Below are positions 48,303 to 58,800 of a stretch of 64,000 bases of DNA, in pieces. Made by a program: the position numbers and the translations under genes. The notes beneath the pieces were generated by a model. The model had not been told where the DNA came from and made no database searches. It was given only the letters and a program-made list of their open reading frames with translations. The stretch comes from Eudorina sp. 2006-703-Eu-15 (lineage: Eukaryota; Chlorophyta; Chlorophyceae; Chlamydomonadales; Volvocaceae). Location of the stretch: assembly GCA_003117195.1 (NCBI GenBank), contig BDSI01000001.1, forward strand, positions 1,753,765-1,817,764, read 5' to 3'. Within the stretch, counting starts at the first letter, position 1, and every line of letters starts with the position of its first letter.

Positions 48303-48377
48303 ACCTTCGTTGTCATAACCTTCGTTGTCATAACCTTCGTTGTCATAACCTTCGTTGTCATAACCTTCGTTGTCATA
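48303..48377. repeat. 15-bp tandem repeat, 5 units
   Basis: ACCTTCGTTGTCATA is repeated five times without change. It stays open as a Thr-Phe-Val-Val-Ile repeat but has no surrounding gene. Confidence 0.95.
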
Positions 48378-48685
48378 CGGAACATAGCTGCGTATCGTTC
48401 GCTCGTCGCGTTCCGCAAGGACGCACGGAGCGGACGTACGCGCAGCGATGGCTGGCATGAGGCGTACGTGAGCTAGCTAGCAGCAGTCTATCGGTGACGC
48501 ATCGGATGGCATTAGGCGTGTTTATCGGTAGCCTATCGGTAACGCATGTATGTATGTTTTGGTGAAGCAAGCATGCGTTACTGATGAGATGGATTAAAGA
48601 CAGCCGGACTCGAGGTTGATTGCCTGCAGAAACTCTGGATGACTCGTCGTACACATGTCGTACGGTCGAGTGCCGGGACCCCCTA

Positions 48686-48921
48686 CGTCGCTACAGGGCA
48701 AGCCGCAGCAGGCCCCACCGACAAGCAAGTCAGGCGGCAAAACACCTCAACACCTCAACGTCGCATAGAAAACCCAGAGGGCCATAACCCCACCCAGCCA
48801 GACAGGCACCTACGCAGGCGGAACACTACCAAAGGGCGAGATTCCCAAAAATGGATCAAGTCAAGCACGGGGTAACGTAGGTCGCCCACTCATTATTACC
48901 CAGCTACCACCACCCCTGGAG
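48686..48921 (-). mobile_element. (CATT)n-family retroelement copy, tail missing
   Basis: The reverse complement gives CCAGGGGTGGTGGTAGCTGGGTAAT, CCCCGTGCTTGACTTGATCCA, TGGCTGGGTGGGGTTATGGCC and GTCGGTGGGGCCTGCTGCGGC, in the order of the copies at 44266 and 50025. The CATT tail itself is absent. It adjoins the hAT-type MITE. Confidence 0.7.
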
Positions 48922-48923
48922 CA

Positions 48924-49340
48924 CCCAGCACCAGGGTGGCTATCTTATTTTTGGGAGTATCTACGGCCAGAGATACACCTGGCTTCGAAACGCTGAAAGT
49001 ATCTGTCTATGGGGAGATATTTCCAACTGGAAACGGCCCGAAGTATCTACAGAGGGCATCGGACAGGGCGCAACATTGATGGAGAACTTCCACGAACCGA
49101 ACCCATAAGTGCAACACCTAGCCATATATGACTGCAGACGGCGAGAACCGACCCCGGGTGGGCGATATCGGGGACCCCATCACTCGTCCGAGTATATGTC
49201 AACGGGGAGATATCATGTCCCACACGAGGGGTCAAAGTATCTTAAACTCGATGTTTTGGCAGGCCAAAAGTATCTAAAATTTCAGAAGTTTTTCGGCCGA
49301 ATAGATATTTATATCTTAAGATAGCCACCCTGCCCAGCAC
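48924..49340. mobile_element. hAT-type MITE, 401 bp, with 16-bp TIRs and 8-bp TSD
   Basis: The element, 48932-49332, starts with CAGGGTGGCTATCTTA and ends with its exact reverse complement. Identical CCCAGCAC (48924-48931 and 49333-49340) flank it. An 8-bp duplication with CAGGG-type ends is the hAT signature. The interior is non-coding and contains several AGTATCT(A) copies (for example after GGG at 48955, then 48997, 49031, 49228 and 49270), which may be subterminal transposase-binding repeats. No transposase is present. Confidence 0.93.
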
Positions 49341-50024
49341 CGTATATATGTGCCGGCGCCCGGACCCCGCCCACCGAGACCGCCAAAGTGAAGGGGACAA
49401 TTACTAAGACCAGCAACTAACCGCCAGTAGCAGTCATGAGCCCTGCCCGGCTTCATTCGTTCCGTCGTCCAATCGGTCCAATCAAGGCGCGTCGTCGACA
49501 CTCAAAACATACAAGCCATGATCCTCTTGCTCCGCAAACTACCTACCGCCACGCACTGTACGTATGTCTCTTGGCACATTGTCTCAACTCTTGGGGGAGA
49601 GCCCTGGGATCGTCGCTTTGCCGAGAACCATCACGCATGTCAGCGCATATCAGCAGATGTACGTATGTATCGGTGGGGAAACTCCCTCGCTCTTAAAGCT
49701 GTACCCACATGCACGCATGTATATATGACCCACCCCTACCTGCCAGATCGAATACATACACGCATACACCCGCCGTGGACAGGATACGTACCTGTATGGA
49801 TGGACGGATGGCTAGGGTTGGGAGTACGTTCGTTCGACGGTCGGTTATTACCACCACGCAGCAGCCCCTCAGGTTCTCCCTTTTCAGACAACATTTGTGA
49901 ACCCCGGTGCGCGTGCGTACGTGTTGCATACATACATACACGGGCTACTCCACTAGCGGTCGCTGGGCAGTGTCACGAGCCAGGCGTGGGTCTTCCAAGA
50001 CCTCGAGAGGGTGCAGCGTTGGGT
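49341..50024. other. Gene-free stretch
   Basis: I see no gene or known element. Simple CATACATA and GTATGTA runs are scattered through it. Confidence 0.4.
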
Positions 50025-50330
50025 GCCTCAGGGGTGGTGGTAGCTGGGTGATGGGGTGCCTGTGTGGGCGACCTCCCCTGTGCTTGGCTTTATCCACTTC
50101 TGGGGATTCTGCCCTCTGCTGTGCCTATCCCTTTGATAGTGTTGCCCCGCCGCGCGCCTCTGCTTGCTTCGGTGTCTGGCTGGGTGGGGTCATGGCCCGG
50201 TGTGTTTTTGGGTGCGGCGTTGAGGTGTGGAGGTGTCCTGCCGCCTTGGCGGTGGGGCCTGCTGGGGCTTGCCCTGGTATACACCGGTGATCCCTTTGGG
50301 GTCCGCTGTAACGTTCATTCATTCATACAT
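50025..50330 (+). mobile_element. (CATT)n-tailed retroelement copy 2
   Basis: Close relative of 44266-44607, sharing the same blocks in order: GGTAGCTGGGTGATGGGG, TGCTTGGCTTTATCCACTTC, TGTGCCTATCCCTTTG, GGCGGTGGGGCCTGCTGGGG and GGGGTCCGCTGTAACG followed by TTCATTCATTCAT. Confidence 0.8.
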
Positions 50331-53300
50331 ACACGCATGAGGAAATGCTCTGCCTCCAAAACGAGTAATGCATGCAGCAGGTCGCGCGCGCTCCGCCGGG
50401 AGGCAGGGCAACTAACCGCGCCGACGCGCGCGCCCCGGGCAAGCAACGTGACAGAGTTACAAAGGGCTGACGAGCAATCAATGGCCTGGACATACAACCG
50501 TCTAAACCGTCCGGGCGGCCCGGTTGCCAAGCAAAACGCCAGGTAATAACGGCCCATCGAGCGACCCGCCATCCACAGGCCTTCATCATGAAGGGCCATT
50601 CTCGTCCCACATGTCATGTATGTGCACACCGCAAGAGGGAATCTTAATTATCTAAGCAGCAGGATCTGAAGGTTTCCTAACTTTCTGTGGGTGTGCGAAG
50701 CTTACATCATGCCACGCACACATTTATTATTCCTAATTGCATCTGAACTTACGGGAGTTACTGTGCCAGATGTCTCCATGTACTCCGCCTATCGGCTCGT
50801 CCGTGCTCTTCGCAGTGGGAAGCAAGCTCCTTCCCAGCCTTTAACAATACCGAAACGGACCGGAGTGAACTACTTACAAGTATAATACTAGCTACGTACA
50901 GGAAGGTACGTGTTAATGGTTATAAAGATTTTCTGAACGAAACGCTTGAAAGCCAAGGTTTTTGCGCGAACTTACGGCACTTGGTGTGGAAGGCGTGGCT
51001 GAGCTACTTTGGATGGGTTAAGTTATCGTGAGGCTGTAGTGAATAGTAAGACCTAATCATAGGTGTGCGGCACCGCCGGGCCCGCCCCTGGGTTTCCGTA
51101 GGCTAGGATATTGGTTGCCGAAGGGTCGGTGGAGTGTATCATTGCATCGCATGCACCGCTTGGTTGCTCCTCTAAGGCTTGGGGGGTCAGACGATAGAAC
51201 CACTATCTACTGCTTGACAATGGGAGCACGAGCAAGAACTTACGGTACGCGAGCAAGAACTTACCGTACGCGAGCAAGAACTTACGCGAGCGAGCAAGGC
51301 AGCACCGGACAGACAGACAGATGGAGCTGCGGCCCGCGGGAGCGAGGGGTAGCACTGATACGATAGCTAGATGGCCGCCAAGCAAGTTTGATAAGAGTGC
51401 GGACTCCGTGTAGCACACGTTAGGTGCGCTCGGTCGGTCGGGTTCCTTTCGTTTCTAAACACACGGTGGGAATGATGACCTGCTGGCTCGAGTGCGTGAT
51501 CACGGTCGATCAGGAGTGCCAGGCTCCGGCAGCAGGTTGCGATGGACTGGCGGCCGTGCTCCATCCCCAGCGAGTGGGCGAGGTGGCTGGACGTACTAGA
51601 CGTACGGTTGCATTATTAGTAGTGCCGTACGTGGCCGGTCGCATGCCGGACGGAAGTAGTGCTACATAATTATTTGCGGCAGCCGGCCCATACCCGGCCT
51701 ACCTACCGAACAACGAAGGTAGACGGCTTTCCATTGTTGGCAGATTAGGCAGATACCTGCCTCCAGACAGGCAAGCAATGATGTCTCTTGGAAACCCTTC
51801 TATCCGTCCCTTGTTACAATTCGGAGAAGCTGTATGTCCCGATCTATCACCCAGCCCACCCACACCTGCCTGCCGTGCGCGGTGGCGTAGCGTAATTTTT
51901 GCTGTTTGAACAGCGCAAAACCGCACCGTCGCGCGTTTCTTGTACAGCAAACAGCGAAGGTAGTGTAACCATTGAAATTTTATTTCGCCTATCTATTGTT
52001 GAATTTATTATGACTCTTCCCCTAGTTTGCTGAACGAAGATCGACTACTTAAGCTTGCAAGCTTGCATCTTCGCGTCCGAAAATAAAAATCATCGGGTGC
52101 ATCAGACGTACGATTCACCATCTAGGACGTTCTGCATGCGGTAATTTCACAGTGCCTGCAACTTAGTTCACACCTTCAAAGCCCCATGTTGTAGGGCGGG
52201 CTGGTTTACTTCCGTTCAGTAATGGCGGGAGTTAACCGCGCGCCCAAGTTCGTTGTGCGACCCCGCCCGTCGATAAGGGTTGTTTCTGCTTGGTAATATT
52301 ATAGATGAATTATATGTGGGGTTGATCCGGCTGTGCCGTCCATTACGTCCATACGTTTCCCTGAAATAGATAAACCTGCCTGCCCGCTCATCGATCGCAC
52401 ACGTCAACCAACCGGCGGAACCCTTGCAGAAACTGCAATTAAAACGACTAAGGAAACTCCGAGTGGTAGACAATTAAGGATTATAATAGGGTTCTGTAGA
52501 AACTGAGGAATTCGTTATTACAGTTATCAAAAGGGCGTCCGGACGACGGGTCCGTCCGCGCGCGTAGAGCGCGTCGATACGCACAGCAAACTGCTGGCGC
52601 ATAGCCACATAGATATCCACGAGCGTGACAGCGGAAGGTGGCGTGCGTGCGTGATGCTGCACTACCTGACTGATGCCCCCGTGTTGTGCGCCAGCCCAGG
52701 CCGCCAACAGAAATTAACCGGAAAGGGCTGCTGATGGCATTGGTCTGATATATAAGGCTGGTAATCGCGATGGAACAGTCAGTCGATGTATGATGGACAG
52801 CTCCCGCGATGGCGGCGACGTACTGGCTTATTACTTATTATAATAATTATTATTACTATAAATGTTTATTACTATAATTGTTAATATTATCTTTCATTTT
52901 CGCTTTTTTTTGCGGTGGGCTGGGCGCTATGCTCTCTGGACCTCGTAAATAAGCACAAATATAAAGAGCGCACGCAATTCCTACCGCCTTTCTTTACACG
53001 CACGCAGTAGTTCGGTCCCCCACAGCACATTCACATGTAGGCGAGTTCGATCGCGGATGGAGTTCGCACTTCGTTTATCCTGACTCATGCATCTGTTGGA
53101 TGGGTTCTTGCGTGTGTTGTGATTTTCGGTCAGACTTCGTCTTTATTACCTTGGTGCTAGTTTGTGTTTCTCTGAGAGACAAGTTTGTCAGTCGCGACCT
53201 ACCTGCCGTATTGTACGGAACTCAGATTAATCTTGCGCTGCTGCTATATTATCTCTGCAGCTAGCATGTTTCCTTAGCTGAATGTAACATCTATCGCTCG

Positions 53301-54150
53301 CCAGGACTTTGAGTGTGCCTGTGGTTCGAGGTACGATGTCAGCTCGCTTGTCCAGCTAGTGCTGAACTGGACGTCGGTCAGCTGTTGCAGCGTCAGGTCT
53401 GCGACGTATTTTCAACAGCGTGGCTCATTTGCCCGAGATATTCTCAATATGTATCATAAAAGCGGTGCAAAGGGCGGATAAAAAGGCACCACGAAACCCT
53501 CTTTCACAAGAGGTAACCTACGTACCCTGATGAGTTAATACTAGCTAGTGCACGAATTGCCTAACTTGCCTGATTTGGACTTGCCTCCCGTCGATCGTTC
53601 GACCGACCCAATCGGTATGAAGGTGCAGTTTATTTTGTATAACAATACATTACGTATCTGCCTGCATGCCGGCCGAACAAAAAACGCCAAATTCTTATAA
53701 CATACTTCTTGGTGTTATTTCCTTACTTATGGACGGACGGAACTGCGTGCAAGCTCTGCTGCAAGCAAGCAGCGTCACAGAATGATCTCAGCAGCAGAGA
53801 ATAGGACCTCAATTCTTTTAATCTTGTGTTAGATTATTATTTTCAAGAAGTTACAACAGCAGCCGACAATCAAGCAAGTGAATGCGCGCACCGACCGACC
53901 GCTCACTCACCGAGATGCGCAAACCAACCTGCCTCGCTCGCAACGCAAGCGAACAGATATCAAGAAAACTCACGTTCGTATGTACCTTCTTAATCAGTAC
54001 GTAGCAATATGCTGATCGACCCGTTTGCGTAAGTACTGTTTCATGAACATACATCCTTATATCTCGCTATACCTTTTCCCGCCGTACAACCAGCCATGCA
54101 TGCATGTAAGTGGACGTTTGTGCGACGCAAAGGCTTACCGCCGGGGAAAC
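50331..54150. other. Gene-free stretch, partly AT-rich
   Basis: No gene chain recognised on either strand. GCAAGAACTTACGGTACGCGA is repeated about three times at 51231-51290. A strongly AT-rich block (TTATTATAATAATTATTATTAC) lies at about 52828-52895. Confidence 0.4.
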
Positions 54151-54159
54151 CATGCATTC

Positions 54160-54256
54160 GGGCTCCTCATATTATTGTGAGCGTCTAGATAGTCTAGAGC
54201 GTCGGTACGGCAACGATTTGACTTTGCCGTACAGACGCTCACAATTCAAGGAGCCC
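54160..54256. repeat. 97-bp fold-back with three perfect stem blocks
   Basis: GGGCTCCT (54160) pairs with AGGAGCCC (54249); ATTGTGAGCGTCT (54174) with AGACGCTCACAAT (54233); GTACGGCAA (54205) with TTGCCGTAC (54224). The loop is 10 nt, with an 18-nt bulge on the left arm. Could be a small-RNA precursor or a fold-back transposon relic; the sequence alone does not decide. Confidence 0.85.
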
Positions 54257-54704
54257 AAATGGGTTCCCAACCGTCTTACAACGTTGATGGTAGTCGCAGG
54301 TGTATGTCCGTCGTACAGTGTACATGCAGCCCTCACACCCATTGTACGGCATCCAGGAATAGATTGCGGCGGATGGCGCTTACGCCCAGCAGCGTCTCGT
54401 CTCTGAGCGAGAAGCCCTTGATTGCCAGCTCTCATCACCTTTTATTATAGGGCTAGCTATCTATCTAGAACGAAACGTGCCGGGCGGGGAATGAGCTATC
54501 TATCAGGCAGGTAAGTGCGGGCCATCGCTGGTTCGTGGATGGAGCATTGGGGGGCACGCGAACGTTCGAGTTCATTCGTTGATGAATGGACCGGCACGTA
54601 ATAAACCGCCGCCGCCTGCCTGCCTAGCGACTACAGCGACTCGTGCCGATAGACCCCCCTGCCTGCCTGCCATGTGAACATTGTCATTTATAAAGATCGA
54701 TGTT
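54257..54704. other. Gene-free stretch
   Basis: No feature is recognised besides short GCCTGCCTGCC and AGCTATCTATC simple repeats. Confidence 0.35.
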
Positions 54705-54765
54705 ACAGTAGTGGACCCCGCGGGTCATGATTGGTGACAGCCGCAGCTTCCTTTCGGTTATCCGT
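54705..54765 (-). mobile_element. ATTAAT-type tail fragment
   Basis: The reverse complement reads AAGCTGCGGCTGTCACCAATCATGACCCGCGGGGTCCACTACTGTAACATC, matching 46606-46660 apart from a 3-nt insertion before TGTAAC. Confidence 0.6.
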
Positions 54766-54989
54766 ATCACTATACTGTATGTATCGATGTTCGCGGCGGT
54801 GGATGCATGCTTCACTGAAGAGGCGTTATGAGCTAGCTAATTGATGAGATCGACAAATGGTGTTTGTGCTGCCCGTCTGTTCTTTATTTATGTCGATTAT
54901 AAATAAAGAACCGTGCGTGTGCGTGCGTCGCTCGCTCGCATCGGTCGTCGCGGTCGGTCAGTGTCTGGCAGCCAAGTGTATCATGATGT

Positions 54990-55150
54990 TGAAAGAATGA
55001 ATGGACGTTACAGCGGACCCCAAATAAAGCTAGGGATCAACGGTGTATACCAGGGCAAGCCCCAGCAGGCCCCACCGCCAAGGCGGCAAGACACCTCCAC
55101 ACCTCACCGTCGCAAACAAAAACACACCGGGCCATGACCCCACCCAGACA
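54990..55150 (-). mobile_element. (CATT)n-family copy, 5'-truncated
   Basis: On the minus strand: GGGTGGGGTCATGGCCCGGTGTG, GCGGTGGGGCCTGCTGGGGCTTGCCCTGGTATACACCG and GGGGTCCGCTGTAACGTCCATTCATTC. Very close to the copy at 50190-50330. Confidence 0.8.
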
Positions 55151-55862
55151 GATGATGTTCTTAGACACGTGGAGAAAACATGCACCAACGATCGGACGGG
55201 CACGGCGTGTGTGTACGTCCTGTACAGTACTCCTGTGCGTCAAATAATGGCCCTTGCCCAGGACGACACGCTCCTTTCATGCTGCGCAAATAAAATATGA
55301 CGCGTGCGTGGGTAAACTTGGTACCCGGTGGTGCGGGCATACAGGGGTGACTACGCCACCCCTCAGTTCCCCACCCCCTTAATACACGCCAGGCTTCGGC
55401 CGGCGTACTATTATTATTATTATTATATTAAACTTGGTACATACGCAGTAGTTCGGTCCAATTTCAGTTTTATGGACGGTCATGACACCTACCTGCCTTT
55501 CAGGAACGAGGTTCAAGCAAAACTGTGATATATACTTGCCAAGTTGATAAGATGCTGATGGTGTGCCGTGTAGATGTCGCTCACCGCTCTTTTCAACGCT
55601 GGGAATAACAACGGAAACAGTTGGTCTGCGGTGTCGTAACAACGAACGGTCGCGGGTCATCGAGCGCCGAATGCGAGGGCCGGCGTACAGATTCCTACGT
55701 AATCAATCTAGTAAAACTGAGAGTTCCTTGGGAAGCAAGGCATCCGAAGCATGCTATTTCGTCGTGGTGTTATAACACTGTAACGGTGACCACGCGGTAA
55801 CAATGTCACGTCTTCATTAGCTTGGATCAAGCGGAAGGTTGTGTTACGATACGAATACAAAC
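55151..55862. other. Upstream region of the coiled-coil protein gene
   Basis: No gene is seen. A short (TAT) run lies at about 55408-55430. Any promoter for the gene starting at 55863 would lie here, but no clear TATA element was identified. Confidence 0.35.
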
Positions 55863-58800
55863 ATGGATCCGGAAGATGAGTTCAGTTTGGATGAAGCAAG
55901 GGAGACCTTGTTCACGCTGCAGCGAGCATGCGAACGATACGGTGCAGCTTTGGGAAAGGTTGTGGAATCCCTGAATAGGTCAGACAAGCATAGCCTTGCT
56001 CATACCAGCTGGCCTTCATCGAACCGCTAAGCGCTAACGCCATCGGTCCTGTCACGCTGCCGCCCCGTCTGCTGCGCGCAGTAAGCAGCCGGAGGATGAA
56101 TGGCTTCTCCAGGTCCTGGACGAAGCCGCGAAGGGTGTCGCCTTCCACGAGCAACAGCTGCAGCTGTTCACCACCTTCCATGCGCGTACCAATGCGTACG
56201 TGGAGGCTGTCCGGGAGGAAGCCAATGAGCTGGCGATGCAAGGTGCGATGTGTCATCCCCAAAACGCCCATTGCAAGGACGGCTCGGTCGCTGGGCGCCA
56301 GGGCTACCAGTGCTTGTGAAGCGCGGGGGAGGCTGCCCACCGCACACGGGGGCCCTGACCTCCAACCGGCGACAGCAACCCCGTCCGCCAGGTCCGCCCT
56401 CCCGTGGGACCCAACTGCTGCCTGAACCCATGCCCTCATCGCGTCAGTCTTCAGGCGCGTTCCGTGCCATTCTCCTCTTAAAGGGCACCCCCGGGGGACC
56501 CGCTGTGGGGGACCCACCGCACCGGCGGGGCCGCTGCCCACCCGGCATCGTAGCGCGGGCCGGTGCGGGTCTCATCGGCCTCATGGCCGCCCCCTACCTG
56601 GCCGCCCCCAGTAACTCACCCGTCAACCGCCGCTGCGGGGCGCATCCGCCGCTTGTCACCCCACACGCGCCTTGCTCGCACCCCACACGCGCCTTGCTCG
56701 CACCCCACACGCGCCTTGCTCGCGCCCCATACACCTGCGCGTGTAACGGTTCCCGGCTACGGTCGGGCGGGATCCTTCGCTACCCCCACATCGTCGTCCA
56801 CTCGGGGCTCAGTCCTCTCATGCGCGCCCGCGCGCCCCAACCCCCAATCCCCGCACCGCACTGCCCAGCCCGCACGTGCCGCTCACCCATGTACGACTGC
56901 CCGTGTGCGCGTCTGGTTGCTTCTTATCCACCAGAGCTGGCCGGCAGCAGCGGCGATCAGGAGGGGGGCGGCGAGGCGGACGGGGTTGCGGCTGCGGCCG
57001 CGGCCGGATCGGCGTCCATGCCGGTTGCGCTTGGGACGGCGGGTCGGCGAAAGTCGAGCAAGATGGTACATCCGGAGCTGCTTAAATTTAAATTAGAGAA
57101 GCAGGCCAAGTACGTGATGTTGGCCGTGGTGGACGGCGGGACGGGGAGCGTGGGGTGTGGGGATGCAGCCGATGCAGGGGAGCGACCCAGCGGCCAAGTG
57201 GGAATGGGAATGGGCACCGGTGTCGGGGCCGGTAGTGTCTACGGAGAAGAAGCGGAGGAGGAGGCGGAAAAGAGGAGGAGGAGGGGAAGGAGGAGGGGGA
57301 GGAGGAGAAGAGGAGGAGGAGCAGCAGCAGCAGCAGCAGCAGCGAGGGGTGCGTATCGGGATCGACCCAGCGAGACCCCGGGCCCGCCATCCTGCCAAGT
57401 CAATGACCTGACCCCTGCCAACCCAACTATCCACTCCTGGCAAGGGATCAGTCAGTTAAAAGATGGGCTGGGCCAGCAGGGCGCTGCATTGCTCGGGGGT
57501 TGGGGGAGGTGTCAGCAGCCGCGCAGCCGCAGCTGGTGCGGGGACAGGGGTTCCGCTTGCAGGTGCCGCGTCCGTAAATTCCCCACAAAGGCGTTTGCGA
57601 TGACGCGTTGTGAGCCGCTCTTGTGACGGCAGGATCTTGGGCAAGTACGGCGGCATTCCGGCGCTGGGCGCGGGGGCGGTGCTGCCCCGTCTCATGAAGG
57701 ACGCGATCCTCAAGGTGCGGCCGCCGTACTCTCCAGGGGAGGGGGGGCGGGGGCGCCGCAGCGGGCCCCAGGCAGCTATCTAGGGCGGGTCCGGGTTAGG
57801 GTGCTTCGGCTGTCACGTTGGGTGGAATTCAGTCTCTGCCTGGACAACGTACAGGGTATGGGGTGGGGGCGTGGTGGTCGTTGGGTCGGGTATGGACATG
57901 AACACATGATGTACGGCATGGGATGGGGTGGTGCTTCTGCTCCCCACCCGAACGTGCCGTACTACCGGTCGGTTCGCTGGGGCAGCACCTTTTATTACCG
58001 GGGTTGCGTGCGGTTTGGTTGGCAAATTTAATCCCCTAGAGAGTGTGCTGATGTCCAATCCGATGTCCAATCCTTGCGCTAATGCTGCTGTTGTTGGTGC
58101 TGCTGCGCTGGTCGTTGCGGACTGCGCCTGTCACTTGCCGGCCGCAGGCGACGGGCAGCGCTGCGGCCCGTGAGATCCACTACAGCAGGGTGGAGAAGAA
58201 GGAGGCGTCGAACCTGGCGGAGGTGCGCGAGCCCTCGCTTGCAGCGTCGACAGCGTCGGCGGAGGGGTTGGGGAGAGGTTTGGGTCGCACGCGCCATGGT
58301 TGGTTGGGGCGCTGGACGCGGACCGTCCCCGGCAGTGCTGACAGCGGCAGCAGGCGCCCCGGCCCATGGCACCGCGCACACACGACACAACGCCACACAG
58401 CAACCCTGGATTGCAGGAAGTCCCCAAACCCACTGTCGACGCGCCGCCACAGACCCGAAGCTCACCCGAAGCTCACCCGTCTCACCTTGTTAGACGACCA
58501 ACTAACAACTAACTGCCGCCGCCCGCCGCCGCCGCCGCCGCCGCTGCCGCCGCCGCCGGTCGTCGCCCCGCCGCGGAGATGGGGCCCCGTCCGGCGCAGC
58601 GTCCCTGTGCTGCCCCTGGTCGTATCATCCTTTTGTGCCAGCGTACTAGCGATATGCTGTCATTCTGTCATTCTGTCACTCGCGCCGCCTCACCTGCCCT
58701 GGCCTGCCCTGCAGGTGATGCGCTTCAAGGTGCGGAAGGGCGAGGAGGGCGACCCCGTCGGCGGCACCCCGGCGCCCAGCCCCTGGCAGGCGGAGCTCAG

